Shown one piece after another: positions 7,772 through 16,633 of a stretch of 64,000 nucleotides of DNA; position 1 is the stretch's first letter, and every line of letters begins with the position of its first letter. A program made the translations under genes and the position numbers. Source of the stretch: Streptomyces coeruleorubidus (GTDB lineage Bacteria; Actinomycetota; Actinomycetes; Streptomycetales; Streptomycetaceae); assembly GCF_008705135.1 (NCBI RefSeq), contig NZ_CP023694.1, positions 4,135,001 to 4,199,000 of the forward strand. The letters are read 5' to 3'. The notes under the pieces were generated by a model that did not search any database, was not told the DNA's origin, and saw only the letters and a list, made by a program, of their open reading frames with translations.

Positions 7772-8629
7772 TCAGCGCGCGTAATCCTTCGCGAGGCGCT
7801 CGATGAGCTGCCGCGACTGGTCCACGTTCAGCGACTGGGCGCGCAGGTGCTCGTACATCACCGTGTACTTCTGCACGTCGAGCGGCTTCTCCAGGTACAG
7901 GTCGCTGGTCACGCCCTCGATGTACACCACGCTGGAGTCGGCCGCGTCGGCGAACTCCAGGATCGAGTACTGCCCGTTGATGCCGGCGTGCGCGCCGACC
8001 TCGAACGGCAGCACCTGCACGGTGATGTGGGGCAGCTGCGACATCTCGATGAGGTGCTCGAGCTGCTCGCGCATCACCTGTCGGCTCCCGACGACCCGGT
8101 GCAGGGACGCCTCGTCCAGGACCACCCACAGCCGCAGCGGCTCCGTCTCTGCGGTGATCCGGCCCTGCCGGCGCAGCCGGACCTCGACGCGCTTGTCGTT
8201 GTCCGCCTCCGACGCCTCGGGCGAGCCGCCCCGGATGATGGCCTCGGCGTACGCACGCGTCTGCAACAGGCCGGTGATGATCTGGGGTTCGTAGACCCTG
8301 AGCGACTCGGCGTCCGTCTCCAGGCCGATGTAGACGCTGTACGGGATGTCCCCGAAGGCGTGCCACCAGCCCTGCTGCCGGGAGTCCTTGGCCATCTGCA
8401 TCAGCGAGTCGACGATCCGCTGGTCCTCGACCTCGTAGACCCCGCACAGGTCCCGGACGTCGCGCTGGCTGATGCTGCGCCGCCCGTTCTCCAGCCGGCT
8501 GATCTTCGACTGGGACACCAGCAGCCGCTCGGCGACCTCTTCGGCCGTCATGCCCTTGAGCTCACGGAGCCGGCGCAGCTCCTGGCCCAGCCGGCGCCGC
8601 CTGACGGTGGGATTGACATTGGACGCCAC
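7772..8629 (-). CDS. XRE-family regulator with DUF5753 domain
   Basis: A GTG start at 8629 gives 285 residues. The helix-turn-helix is at about 15-70: LGQELRRLRELKGMTAEEVA, LVSQSKISRLENGRRSISQRDV. The DUF5753 domain follows, with the landmarks QIITGLLQTRAYAEAI, RVEVRLRRQGRI, VLDEASLHRVVGS and HITVQVLPFEVGAHAG. These proteins regulate or neutralise a linked DUF397 protein, here the next gene downstream. It resembles the housekeeping-type XRE pair seen in many Streptomyces rather than a recent import. Confidence 0.9.
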   Translation of the reverse strand: MASNVNPTVRRRRLGQELRRLRELKGMTAEEVAERLLVSQSKISRLENGRRSISQRDVRDLCGVYEVEDQRIVDSLMQMAKDSRQQGWWHAFGDIPYSVYIGLETDAESLRVYEPQIITGLLQTRAYAEAIIRGGSPEASEADNDKRVEVRLRRQGRITAETEPLRLWVVLDEASLHRVVGSRQVMREQLEHLIEMSQLPHITVQVLPFEVGAHAGINGQYSILEFADAADSSVVYIEGVTSDLYLEKPLDVQKYTVMYEHLRAQSLNVDQSRQLIERLAKDYAR

Positions 8630-8758
8630 GGGACGTGCACCTCCGGCTGCGTGCCTCTACTTTGCGTGTCTGCTGTTGAGCAGACTGCCACCAAGCTGCT
8701 TCCTACCGCTGGGAAACGGTGGATATGCGACGGGTACACGCCAGTTCGGGCAGGCACG

Positions 8759-8802
8759 CCGAGCGGGGCGGGGAGAGTGTGTGCTCTCCCCGCCCCGCTC
8801 GG
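8759..8802. terminator. very strong hairpin, probable terminator of the GPP34 gene
   Basis: Exact 19-bp arms at 8759-8777 and 8784-8802 enclose a 6-nt loop TGTGTG. The hairpin lies 60 bp after the stop of the leftward GPP34 gene and 130 bp before the start of the leftward XRE gene. Confidence 0.75.
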
Positions 8803-8861
8803 ACAGCGGCTCCCGTGACCGGGTTCGTGGGCGCGGCGTCGTGCTCGTGCCGCCGCGCGGC

Positions 8862-9617
8862 TCAGTGGGCCACGGCGCGCGCCATGGTTCCGTGGCGCGG
8901 TTGCATCGGAACACCGCGGGCGGGTTCCGGTGCGGGCCTGGCTCCGCCGGCGGCCGGACGGCCGGACGGGGCCGGGCTGCGGCGCGGCTGGGCCGCCACG
9001 CCGTTCTGGACGTCCATCACCGCGTGCGCGACGAGACCGCCCATGGGGTCGTGCCTGATCAGATCCCGCAGCCGGGACCGAGAGGAGCGCCCCTCGTTGC
9101 CCGGATACAGGTGCTTGCCGAGGCCGACCGCGTGTGCCAGGGCGGCGAGCGCCGCGGTCCGCGGGTCCGGCGGTACGCCGGTGCGGATCGCCGAGTCCAG
9201 CCGGGCCCTGATCTCCCGGCTGATGTCGTTGTCCGTCGCCTGGTAGCGAGTCGTCGGCAGCACTCCGCACATCTGGCCCGCCACGGCATGCACCATGCCG
9301 CACCGCTCCAGATGGCTGAGGTAGGTCTGGCGGAGCCCCAATCGTGGCCCGCCGATCCAGTGAACGGCCCGTACAGGAGCGCCGCGCCTTCGCAGCAACT
9401 CCAACGCGCAGTCCAGAGTTGGATCTCCAGTCGGCCGTGGTACAACCACGGCGATACGATCCCCGTCTGGGGCTATCCGTCCGGCCAGTGCCAGCTCCAC
9501 TAGCTGTGCACCGGCCAGACCGAGGTCGAGCGACTGCGGCTGCGCAGTGGTACCCGTGGCCGGGTCCAGTGCCAGCAGCAGAAGCTCTTCCGGAAGTGTT
9601 CTGCGGCTCCTGCCCAT
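8862..9617 (-). CDS. GPP34 (GOLPH3/VPS74) family protein
   Basis: This 251-residue protein starts MGRSRRTLPEELLLLALDPA and continues LDLGLAGAQLVELALAGRIA, the recognised opening of the GPP34 domain. Eukaryotic members bind phosphoinositides at the Golgi; the numerous Streptomyces members are cytosolic proteins without an established role. The domain fills about residues 5-205, with HAVGLGKHLYP and DPMGGLVAHAVMDVQ near the end. The C-terminal 45 residues are Pro/Ala/Arg-rich and probably disordered. Confidence 0.85.
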   Translation of the reverse strand: MGRSRRTLPEELLLLALDPATGTTAQPQSLDLGLAGAQLVELALAGRIAPDGDRIAVVVPRPTGDPTLDCALELLRRRGAPVRAVHWIGGPRLGLRQTYLSHLERCGMVHAVAGQMCGVLPTTRYQATDNDISREIRARLDSAIRTGVPPDPRTAALAALAHAVGLGKHLYPGNEGRSSRSRLRDLIRHDPMGGLVAHAVMDVQNGVAAQPRRSPAPSGRPAAGGARPAPEPARGVPMQPRHGTMARAVAH

Positions 9618-9854
9618 CCATGCCTCCCCGCGTGGATGAATGACAGGGTGACCCCTCTCACATTGGTCTGTCGAGGGTGCGTGACCGGTTCGTAGTGGAA
9701 CCAGTAGGTATGTCGTTCTCGTCTACCGGATGGGTTTAGTCCGCACACAGGACACTGGTACATGGTTCGGACAGCGCCGGGGAGCGGTGTCACGGGCGGC
9801 GGTTCACGGTTCGGTACGCGCACGCGGGTGGTGCGGCGCGAGGAGGAGGCATCG

Positions 9855-12698
9855 GTGGCGGGCGAGTCCCCCGACAGGTCGAAGCAGCGCGAGTCGTCGG
9901 CAGAACCGACGTCGGGGAGCGCGAGTCCGGTTCCCGAGGCCAGGAGCGAGGCCGCACCCAAGCGCGACCCGCGCCTGGCGGTGGCCCGGGACACGGAGAG
10001 GTCCGCGAAGCGGGGCGGCGCCGATACGGCGACCCGTGTGCTGTCCACCCGGACGGCGGAGAAGCCGGGCGAGGAGGCCGACGCCGAGCGGGACGCGGGC
10101 GAGGCGGGTTCGCCGGCTGACGCCGAGCGGGGCGAAGGTGAGGCCGGTTCGACGGCTGACGCCGAGCGAGAGGCTGACGCCGAGCAGGGCTCGGACGAGG
10201 CGGACTCGGCGACTGACGCCGAGCAGGACGCCGACGACACCCGTGCCGAGGGCCCGGCGGCTGAGGCCGAGCAGGGCGACAGCGACGCGGGCACCGGGAC
10301 TGCGGCGGCTGAGGCCGAGCGGGACGCGGGCGAGACCGACTCTGCGGCTGATACCGAGCAGAACGCCGACGACACCGACTCGGCCGCTGACACCGAGCAG
10401 GACGCCGACGACACCGACTCGGCGTCTGACGCCGAGCAGGGCGGGACCGACGCCGGCGCCAAGGGCGCCGCGGCCGGCGCGTCCCAGGGGTCTGCCGAGG
10501 AGGACGTGAAGGGCTCCGGCGAGTCCTCCGGCTCCGGTCAGCGCGGGGACGACACTGCCTCCGGTGACGGACGGCTGCGGGACGCCGTGGCCGCGTGGGT
10601 GGCGTCGGCCGACCAGGACGAGGAGCCTGCGGCGGCCGAGGGCCGGGGCGAGCGGGCCGAGGGCGCCGGCAAGGGCTCTGAGGACGGCCAGGAGGCGGCT
10701 GAGAGGGCGGAAGAGGCCGCGGAGGCCGACACGGACGGCCAGAAGCCTGAGAAGGCTGCTGAGGCCGACGTGGACGCCCGGGACGACCAAGACGCCGAAG
10801 GCGGGGAGGAGGCCGCCACCGACGTCGAGGACCGGCCGAGGACCGAAGGCGCGGACAACGCTGCCACCGACGGCGAGGACCGGCCGAAGGCCGGAGACTC
10901 GGACGAGGCGGACGAGGCCGGTGCCGGTGCCGAGGACGGGCAGGAGGAGGCCGACGAGCCCGAGGCGGACCGTTCCGCCACCGGCGCTTCCGAGGACGCC
11001 TCGGCGGACACGACCACCTCCGACGACACCGACGACACCCCGGAGAAGCCCGAGACGGCCGAGGCCGACGGCGCGGACAAGGCTCCCGAGTCGGACGACA
11101 CCGACACCGGCAAGGGCGACGCCGAGCCCCCCGTCGACCAGCCCACAGCCGTCTTCAAAGCTGTACGGCCGCCGGTCGATCAGCCGACCACCATGCTGAA
11201 GCTCGGCGGTGCCGCCAAGGAAGCCAAGGACGCCAAGGACGCCAAGGACGCCAAGGCCGCGCCCGAGAAGGACGCCGAGCGCACCAGTAAGTTCGTCGCG
11301 CTCAAGCCGTTGGACGACCCGGCGGCCCGCAAGCCGGCGACCGCCCCCGCCCCCGCCGACGCCACCGCCTCCGTGCCCACCGTCGGCCCCGAGCGGACCA
11401 CCCAGCAGCCCCTGCCGCCGCGCCCACCGCTGGACCTGCTGGCCGAGCTGACGAACACCCCGCCGCCGCCGGACACCCCGCTGCGGACGGCCGTGCGGCG
11501 GGTGAAGATCTGGACGCCGCTGGTGCTGCTGCTGGTGATCGTCTTCGGCGTCGTGCAGAGCGTGCGCCCGCTGCCTGCGCCCACCCTGGAACTCACCGCC
11601 GAGGACAGCTACACCTTCGAGGGCGGCAAGGTCGACATCCCCTGGCCGGCCAAGGGCCAGGCCGCGCTGGACGTCCAGGGCATCGGCACGTTCGGGTCGT
11701 CCGGCGAGCAGAAGCCCGTGCCGATCGCGAGTGTCGCCAAGGTCATGACCGCCTATGTGATCCTCCGCGATCACCCGCTCAAGAGCGGTGCGGACGGGCC
11801 GAAGATCGACATCGACCAGGCCGCCGAGGACCAGTCCGACGCCGGCCAGGAGTCCACCGTCGACGTCACCAAGGGCGACAAGATCAGCCAGCGGGAGGCT
11901 CTGGAGAGCATCCTGATCGCTTCCGCGAACAACGTGGCGCGGCTGCTCGCCCGCTGGGACGCGGGGTCCGAGAAGGCGTTCGTGGGCAAGATGAACGACG
12001 CCGCCAAGGACCTCGGCATGAAGAACACGACGTACACCGACCCGTCGGGCCTGAACAACACCACCGTGTCCACCGCCGTGGACCAGGTGAAGCTCGCCAA
12101 GGCGGCCATGGAGCAGCCCGCCTTCCGCGAGGTCGCGGCGATGATGTCGTACGTCGACTACAAGGGCACCAAGCACGACAACTGGAACCGCCTGGTCGGC
12201 TACAACGACGTGACCGGCATCAAGACCGGCACCACCACCTCGGCGCTCGGCAACCTCGTCTTCTCGGCGAGGAAAGAGGTCAACGGTGAGACCCGCCGGA
12301 TCGTCGGCGCCGTCGTGCGCCAGCCCGCCGGGGGCCCGGACAACACCATCCTGGGCGCCGCGCTGCACGAGGGCGACAAGCTGATCAAGGCCGCGCAGGG
12401 CGCGCTGGAGTCGGCGACGATCCTGAAGAAGGGCACAGTCGTCGGGTACGCGGACGACGGCCTCGGCGGCCGTACGCCGGTCGCCGTCACCGAGGACGTC
12501 ACGGCGGTCGGCTGGGCGGGCCTGTCCGTCAAGCTGACGTTCGCCGCTGACGAGCTGCCGCACACGGCGAAGGCCGGCAAGAAGGTGGGCACGCTCACCG
12601 TCGGTGACGGCAGCACCAACGCGGTCAAGGTCCCGGTCGCCCTCCAGAAGGACCTCGTGGAGCCGGGCTTCGCGGACAAGCTCACGCGCATCGGCTGA
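9855..12698 (+). CDS. membrane-anchored D-alanyl-D-alanine carboxypeptidase with giant acidic cytoplasmic region
   Basis: GTG 9855 follows GGAGGAGG and gives 947 residues. Residues 1 to about 545 are low-complexity, rich in Glu, Asp, Ala and Thr, with tandem 13-residue units (SAADTEQ-ADDTD) near 162-195. One membrane helix follows (IWTPLVLLLVIVFGVV, 552-567). The extracytoplasmic part is a penicillin-binding D,D-carboxypeptidase: Ser626-Val-Ala-Lys629 nucleophile motif, Ser690-Ala-Asn692, and Lys790-Thr-Gly792. It trims peptidoglycan pentapeptides outside the cell. The orientation places the acidic half inside. Catalytic motifs are complete; the head is far longer than in typical PBPs and its role is unknown. 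Confidence 0.9.
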   Translation: MAGESPDRSKQRESSAEPTSGSASPVPEARSEAAPKRDPRLAVARDTERSAKRGGADTATRVLSTRTAEKPGEEADAERDAGEAGSPADAERGEGEAGSTADAEREADAEQGSDEADSATDAEQDADDTRAEGPAAEAEQGDSDAGTGTAAAEAERDAGETDSAADTEQNADDTDSAADTEQDADDTDSASDAEQGGTDAGAKGAAAGASQGSAEEDVKGSGESSGSGQRGDDTASGDGRLRDAVAAWVASADQDEEPAAAEGRGERAEGAGKGSEDGQEAAERAEEAAEADTDGQKPEKAAEADVDARDDQDAEGGEEAATDVEDRPRTEGADNAATDGEDRPKAGDSDEADEAGAGAEDGQEEADEPEADRSATGASEDASADTTTSDDTDDTPEKPETAEADGADKAPESDDTDTGKGDAEPPVDQPTAVFKAVRPPVDQPTTMLKLGGAAKEAKDAKDAKDAKAAPEKDAERTSKFVALKPLDDPAARKPATAPAPADATASVPTVGPERTTQQPLPPRPPLDLLAELTNTPPPPDTPLRTAVRRVKIWTPLVLLLVIVFGVVQSVRPLPAPTLELTAEDSYTFEGGKVDIPWPAKGQAALDVQGIGTFGSSGEQKPVPIASVAKVMTAYVILRDHPLKSGADGPKIDIDQAAEDQSDAGQESTVDVTKGDKISQREALESILIASANNVARLLARWDAGSEKAFVGKMNDAAKDLGMKNTTYTDPSGLNNTTVSTAVDQVKLAKAAMEQPAFREVAAMMSYVDYKGTKHDNWNRLVGYNDVTGIKTGTTTSALGNLVFSARKEVNGETRRIVGAVVRQPAGGPDNTILGAALHEGDKLIKAAQGALESATILKKGTVVGYADDGLGGRTPVAVTEDVTAVGWAGLSVKLTFAADELPHTAKAGKKVGTLTVGDGSTNAVKVPVALQKDLVEPGFADKLTRIG
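10338..10439 (+). repeat. 39-bp tandem repeat within the carboxypeptidase head
   Basis: Two near-identical 39-bp units (10338-10376 and 10377-10415) plus a partial third (to 10439) encode DSAADTEQNADDT, DSAADTEQDADDT and DSASDAEQ. Looser copies extend upstream to about 10078. Slippage between such units would vary head length in frame. Confidence 0.7.
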
Positions 12699-12721
12699 GC
12701 CGGCTCGCCGGCCCGCACGAC

Positions 12722-12769
12722 CGCACCCCGCCGGTAACGGCCCGTCCGGGCGCCGCCCGGCGGGGTGCG
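12722..12769. terminator. hairpin terminator after the carboxypeptidase gene
   Basis: Perfect 13-bp arms CGCACCCCGCCGG (12722-12734) and CCGGCGGGGTGCG (12757-12769) with a 22-nt loop lie 24 bp after the stop codon. Confidence 0.65.
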
Positions 12770-12866
12770 TGCTAGCGTCGCGGCGCGGCTGTGAACCGCT
12801 GACCAACGGGGCACGGCCGGGAAGAGAAGACGAGAACAGAAGACGGGACACGGGGAGTGCCTTCGA

Positions 12867-14735
12867 GTGGCCACAGCGGAGCCGACACGCGCCGACGACG
12901 CCGAACCGGGCCCGGTAGCCGGCCCGCGAATACGGCTGCCCGCAGCCGGGGAAGGCAGCAGCCGCAACGGCCGTGACGGCGACTCCCCCGACCTCCCGGA
13001 ATCCGGGTTGAAGGCCGCCGTACTGACGCTGCGTGAGCGCATGCTGCGCCACCCGGTGCTGTCCATCACGGGCCTGGCCGGAGTGCTCCACGTCGTCTGG
13101 TTCTTCACGTTCGCGAACAGCGGCGGCGATCTGGCCGCGCAGGACGCCTGGGCCGAGTTCGTCGGCCGGCACCCGGACTCGGCGTACAACCTCGCCTGGT
13201 ACGGCGGGATGCACCCGGTGTCGTACAGCGTGGTGTCGCCGTATCTGATGTCGGTGCTCGGCGTGCGCACGACGATGATGATCGCGGGGACGGTCTCGGC
13301 GGGCCTGCTGACCCTGCTCCTCCTGCGCAGCCGGTCCGTCCGCAATCCCCTGTGGGCGTCGCTGGCCGGTGTATTCGGGCTGTTCTGCAACGCGGTGTCC
13401 GGGCGGGTGACGTTCGGCCTGGGCATGATGTTCGCGCTCGGCGCGGTCGCCGTCGTGTTCTGCTGGCCGTACCGGTGGCGCTACAAGCGCTGGGCGAAGG
13501 CCCTGTCCGCGGCGCCGCTGGCCGCGCTGGCCACCATGGCCTCGCCGGTCGCGGGTCTGTTCGTGGGCCTGGTGGCGGTGGCGCTGTTCCTCCAGAAGCG
13601 ACGGCCGGGCGCGTGGGCGCTGGGGCTGGCGCCGACCGCGGTGGTGGCGGTGTCGGCGTGGCTGTTCCCGTTCTCGGGGACGCAGCCGATGATGATCGGC
13701 TCGGTGCTGCTGCCGCTCGCGTTCTCGGTCCTCGTCTTCGTCCTGGTGCCGGAGGACTGGAAGACGGTCCGGCTGACGGCCGCGGTGTACGGGCTGGGCG
13801 TCGTGCTGGTGTGGCTGGTCAGCTCCCAGATCGGTTCGAACATCACGCGGCTGGCGATGCTGTTCGCCGGGGTGGCGCTGGTCACCGCGCTGCCGTTCAC
13901 GGTGCCGCGCAGCCGCAAGTGGTACGCGGCCGTCGTCGCGCTCGTCGGTTTCGCCGGGTGGATCGGCTTCAAGACGGTCGACGACATCGTGCACACGGCG
14001 CCGGCGGCGTCCTGGTCGCGCGAGCTGGCGCCGCTGGTGAACGAGTTGCAGGAGGTCCGCGCCGAGAAGGGCCGCGTGGAGGTCGTCCCTGCCCGCTCCC
14101 ACCGCGAGGCCTCCGCCCTCGCCCCGTACGTCAACCTGGCCCGGGGCTGGAACCGGCAGGCCGACATGGAGCGCAACCCCCTCTTCTACGACGACACGCT
14201 CAACTCGGCGAACTACCACGAGTGGCTGAAGCGCTGGGCGGTGCACTACGTGGTGCTGCCGAAGGACGAGCCGGACGGCGACGGGGGGCAGCGGGAGCGT
14301 GCGCTCGTGCAGCGCGGGCTGCCGTATCTGACCCAGGTCTGGGGCGACGCCAACTGGCAGCTCTTCAAGGTGACCGACCCCACCCCGCTCGCCGAGCCGA
14401 ACGCCGTCGTCGACCGGGCCGAGCAGGGCGAGATGATCCTCCAGGTGAAGAAGGCGGGCCGGATCCTGGTCCGCATCCCGTACTCGCCGTGGCTGAGCAT
14501 CGTCGACGCCGAGGGCAAGAGTCTGAAGCCACCGCAGGAGACGGAGGCGTCCGAGGACCGTCCCGAGGGCGAGCCGAAGACGTACGTCAACGTCAACGGC
14601 TGTCTGGCGGAGACGGAGGAGGACGAGGACGGCGACAAGTGGACGGTGCTGGTCGCGCCGAAGCCGGGCACCTACCACCTGGCGGCGCCCTACCAACTGC
14701 CCCGGGGCACGCCGTGCCCGGAGGAGCTGCGCTGA
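12867..14735 (+). CDS. polytopic membrane protein, GT-C-like, function unknown
   Basis: This 622-residue protein starts at GTG 12867. A soluble lead of about 50 residues is followed by roughly ten hydrophobic helices (residues 60-375), with AGVLHVVWFFTFANSGGDLA and a periplasm-like acidic-aromatic loop (AQDAWAEFVGRHPDSAYNLAWYGGMHP) after the first. The last 240 residues are soluble, containing NPLFYDDTLNSANYHEWLKR and VHYVVLPKDEPDG. This layout resembles the GT-C or 6-pyruvoyl-tetrahydropterin-synthase-related membrane families, which act on lipid-linked sugars; that role is inference. It follows the carboxypeptidase in the same direction beyond a terminator, so an envelope role is plausible. 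Confidence 0.6.
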   Translation: MATAEPTRADDAEPGPVAGPRIRLPAAGEGSSRNGRDGDSPDLPESGLKAAVLTLRERMLRHPVLSITGLAGVLHVVWFFTFANSGGDLAAQDAWAEFVGRHPDSAYNLAWYGGMHPVSYSVVSPYLMSVLGVRTTMMIAGTVSAGLLTLLLLRSRSVRNPLWASLAGVFGLFCNAVSGRVTFGLGMMFALGAVAVVFCWPYRWRYKRWAKALSAAPLAALATMASPVAGLFVGLVAVALFLQKRRPGAWALGLAPTAVVAVSAWLFPFSGTQPMMIGSVLLPLAFSVLVFVLVPEDWKTVRLTAAVYGLGVVLVWLVSSQIGSNITRLAMLFAGVALVTALPFTVPRSRKWYAAVVALVGFAGWIGFKTVDDIVHTAPAASWSRELAPLVNELQEVRAEKGRVEVVPARSHREASALAPYVNLARGWNRQADMERNPLFYDDTLNSANYHEWLKRWAVHYVVLPKDEPDGDGGQRERALVQRGLPYLTQVWGDANWQLFKVTDPTPLAEPNAVVDRAEQGEMILQVKKAGRILVRIPYSPWLSIVDAEGKSLKPPQETEASEDRPEGEPKTYVNVNGCLAETEEDEDGDKWTVLVAPKPGTYHLAAPYQLPRGTPCPEELR

Positions 14736-14767
14736 CCCTGCCGGCTCTGGCTTTCGGCGCTCGGCTC

Positions 14768-15607
14768 TCAGCGGAGCCGGTCGACGTACTGGTCCGTTCC
14801 CGGCACCGTCGGGACGAAGGGCGCGACCAGCTCCACCCGCCCGAGCCCTGATTCGCCGACCGCGGTGTCCAGGCCGGTGAAGAAGGCGTCCCAGCACTCG
14901 CGCGGGTCCGCCTGGAGGAACCACAGCAGGGTCAGCCGGGTGTCGACGCCCTCGACCTGCTTGACGTAGGTCATGCGGTCGCCGGGCAGCGGGGTCGGCC
15001 GGAAGACGGTCACCATCGCCGCCGGGGAGCCCGCGAGCCGCTTGGGCAGGTGGCGGGAGCGCAGCCACTCCAGCAGCTGCGGGCGCTGCTCGGGTGCGCC
15101 GGCCTCGACGACCTGGAGGACCAGGCCTGCGTAGGGGTGGTCGAGGGCGTGGACGTCGCGCGGTCCGGCCGCCCCGTCCCGGTAGACCGTCGCCTCGTGG
15201 TCCTGGAAGGCCGTGAGGACGTGGGTGCGGTCGTGGTAGACGCGGCCGTCGCGGTTGAGGCGCTTGTTGATGGCGACCGTCCAGCGCATGTGGTCGTCGT
15301 AGCGGCCGGCGGTGATCCAGTACGTGGAGAGGTAGCAGCCCGTGGTGACGGGCTGGGCGACCGCCGACTTCTCGGGGTAGCGCAGGAGTTGCAGGTCCCG
15401 GGTCGCCACCCAGCGGCGGCCGGCGTACATCCAGGGCATGGCCATCGCGCCGGCGTAGTAGTGGTCGTCCTCGTACCAGCGGTTGTAGGCGTACTCGTGG
15501 CCCGGGTGCGGTTCGACCATGGTGATCAGGGCGTGGCCGGGGTGGGTGCCGTAGGGGCCGACGGCGGCCAGTTCGGCGTACAGCTCGCTGCGGGTGTCGT
15601 CGCTCAT
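14768..15607 (-). CDS. hypothetical protein, possible dimeric alpha-beta barrel, in catabolic context
   Basis: ATG 15607 gives 279 residues (MSDDTRSELYAELAAVGPYG). The chain contains HALITMVEPHPGHEYAYNRWYEDDHYYAGAM-type sequence near residues 25-55, which recalls EthD-like barrels, where a short alpha/beta unit ends in a Tyr-x-x-Trp-Tyr-x-x-x-H motif. A second similar unit may lie near 200-270 (YVKQVEGVDTRLTLLWFLQ). Function is unknown. It diverges from an SDR across a TCTGACG-N3-CGTCAGA palindrome, the element also found before the 49-55 kb and 60-64 kb catabolic operons, so it is probably an enzyme or accessory of the same pathway. Confidence 0.6.
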   Translation of the reverse strand: MSDDTRSELYAELAAVGPYGTHPGHALITMVEPHPGHEYAYNRWYEDDHYYAGAMAMPWMYAGRRWVATRDLQLLRYPEKSAVAQPVTTGCYLSTYWITAGRYDDHMRWTVAINKRLNRDGRVYHDRTHVLTAFQDHEATVYRDGAAGPRDVHALDHPYAGLVLQVVEAGAPEQRPQLLEWLRSRHLPKRLAGSPAAMVTVFRPTPLPGDRMTYVKQVEGVDTRLTLLWFLQADPRECWDAFFTGLDTAVGESGLGRVELVAPFVPTVPGTDQYVDRLR

Positions 15608-15639
15608 GCCCTTCCCCTCTGTTGGCGGCTGGCTCATAC

Positions 15640-15656
15640 TCTGACGCTCCGTCAGA
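15640..15656. promoter_or_regulatory. palindromic operator TCTGACG-N3-CGTCAGA (site 1)
   Basis: Perfect 7-3-7 palindrome between the divergent 279-residue protein gene and the SDR gene, 30 bp before the SDR start. It is identical in its arms to the site at 52062. Confidence 0.7.
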
Positions 15657-15685
15657 TAATGCGCCAGGGTTCCGGGGAGGCTTCG

Positions 15686-16471
15686 ATGTCGCTGCTCGCG
15701 GGGAAGACGGTCGTCGTGTCGGGGGTCGGGGCCGGGCTGGGGCGGCAGGTGGCGGCGGCCGTCGTACGGGACGGCGGCCGGGCCGTGCTCGGGGCCCGTA
15801 CCGAGGCGAACCTGGCGAAGACGGCCGCCGAGCTGGATCCGGACGGGTCGCGCACGGCGTACCGGGCGACCGACATCACCGACGAGGGGCAGTGCGAGGC
15901 GCTGGCGGGGCTGGCGCGGGAGCGGTTCGGGCGGATCGACGCGGTGGTGCATGTGGCGGCGCTGGACGGCCACTTCGGCGGCCTGGAGGACGCGGACTTC
16001 GAGGCCTGGCACTCGGTCCTGGACGTGAATCTGCTGGGCACGCTGCGGATGACCCGGGTCTGCCTGCCGTCGCTCAAACAAGGCGGCGGGTCCGTCGTGT
16101 TCATCGGGACACAGTCGGCGGCGGCCGCTCCCTCGCAGGTGCGGCAGGCGGCGTACGCGGCGTCGAAGGGGGCGCTGACGAGCGCGATGTACTCGCTGGC
16201 GCGGGAACTGGGGCCGTACCGGATCCGGGTCAACACCGTGCTGCCGGGCTGGATGTGGGGCCCGCCGGTGCAGGCGTACGTACGGTTCACCGCCGGCCGG
16301 GAGGGCGTGTCGGAGGCGGAGGTGCTGGGCAGGCTGACGGGTCGTACGGCACTGCCGGAGCTGGCGACGGACGCGGACGTGGCGGACGCGACGGTGTTCC
16401 TGGCGTCGGACCGGGCGCGGGCGATCACGGGCCAGTCGCTGCTGGTGAACGCGGGTGAGCTGATGCGCTGA
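15686..16471 (+). CDS. SDR-family oxidoreductase
   Basis: ATG 15686 follows GGGGAGG (15674-15680) and gives 261 residues. A classical short-chain dehydrogenase layout is seen: the cofactor site VVVSGVGAGLGRQVAAAV (about residues 8-25), acidic/Arg residues GARTEANL after beta-2, VHVAALDGHFGG in place of the usual NNAG, and the catalytic IGTQSAAAAPSQVRQAAYAASKGAL stretch whose YAASK carries the Tyr and Lys. PGW-type residues (LPGWMWGPP) follow. The altered NNAG motif (VHVAA) marks a divergent subgroup. It oxidises or reduces an unidentified alcohol or ketone; the shared palindrome suggests regulation with other catabolic operons. Confidence 0.85.
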   Translation: MSLLAGKTVVVSGVGAGLGRQVAAAVVRDGGRAVLGARTEANLAKTAAELDPDGSRTAYRATDITDEGQCEALAGLARERFGRIDAVVHVAALDGHFGGLEDADFEAWHSVLDVNLLGTLRMTRVCLPSLKQGGGSVVFIGTQSAAAAPSQVRQAAYAASKGALTSAMYSLARELGPYRIRVNTVLPGWMWGPPVQAYVRFTAGREGVSEAEVLGRLTGRTALPELATDADVADATVFLASDRARAITGQSLLVNAGELMR

Positions 16472-16633
16472 AGGCGATTTCCAGCCAGACGATGTCGTTC
16501 ACGTACATAAATGCAAGTCATCTCACCGAACTTTTTTACGGTCTCTTGACCTTCCTCTTCCTTGCCGTGCGCACGTCACCGAACCCAGAGTTCACATGCC
16601 TGACCCTGGCGGCGCACCCGTGGAAGGGGACTC

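Noticed and set aside
9500-11158. Serine/alanine repeat proteins on the minus strand
   Set aside because: They are the complement of the Glu/Asp/Ala-rich head of the carboxypeptidase; the repeats are mirrored, not independent.
13023-13037. CTGACGCTGCGTGAG, one mismatch from the regulon palindrome
   Set aside because: It lies inside the coding sequence of the membrane protein and has a broken half-site; one such near-match in 64 kb is expected by chance.
9804-15068. A 1754-codon open frame on the minus strand
   Set aside because: It runs antisense through the carboxypeptidase and the polytopic membrane protein, whose motifs and helices are clear. Its composition (Arg, Gly, His-rich and repeat-like) is typical of frames opposite GC-rich genes.
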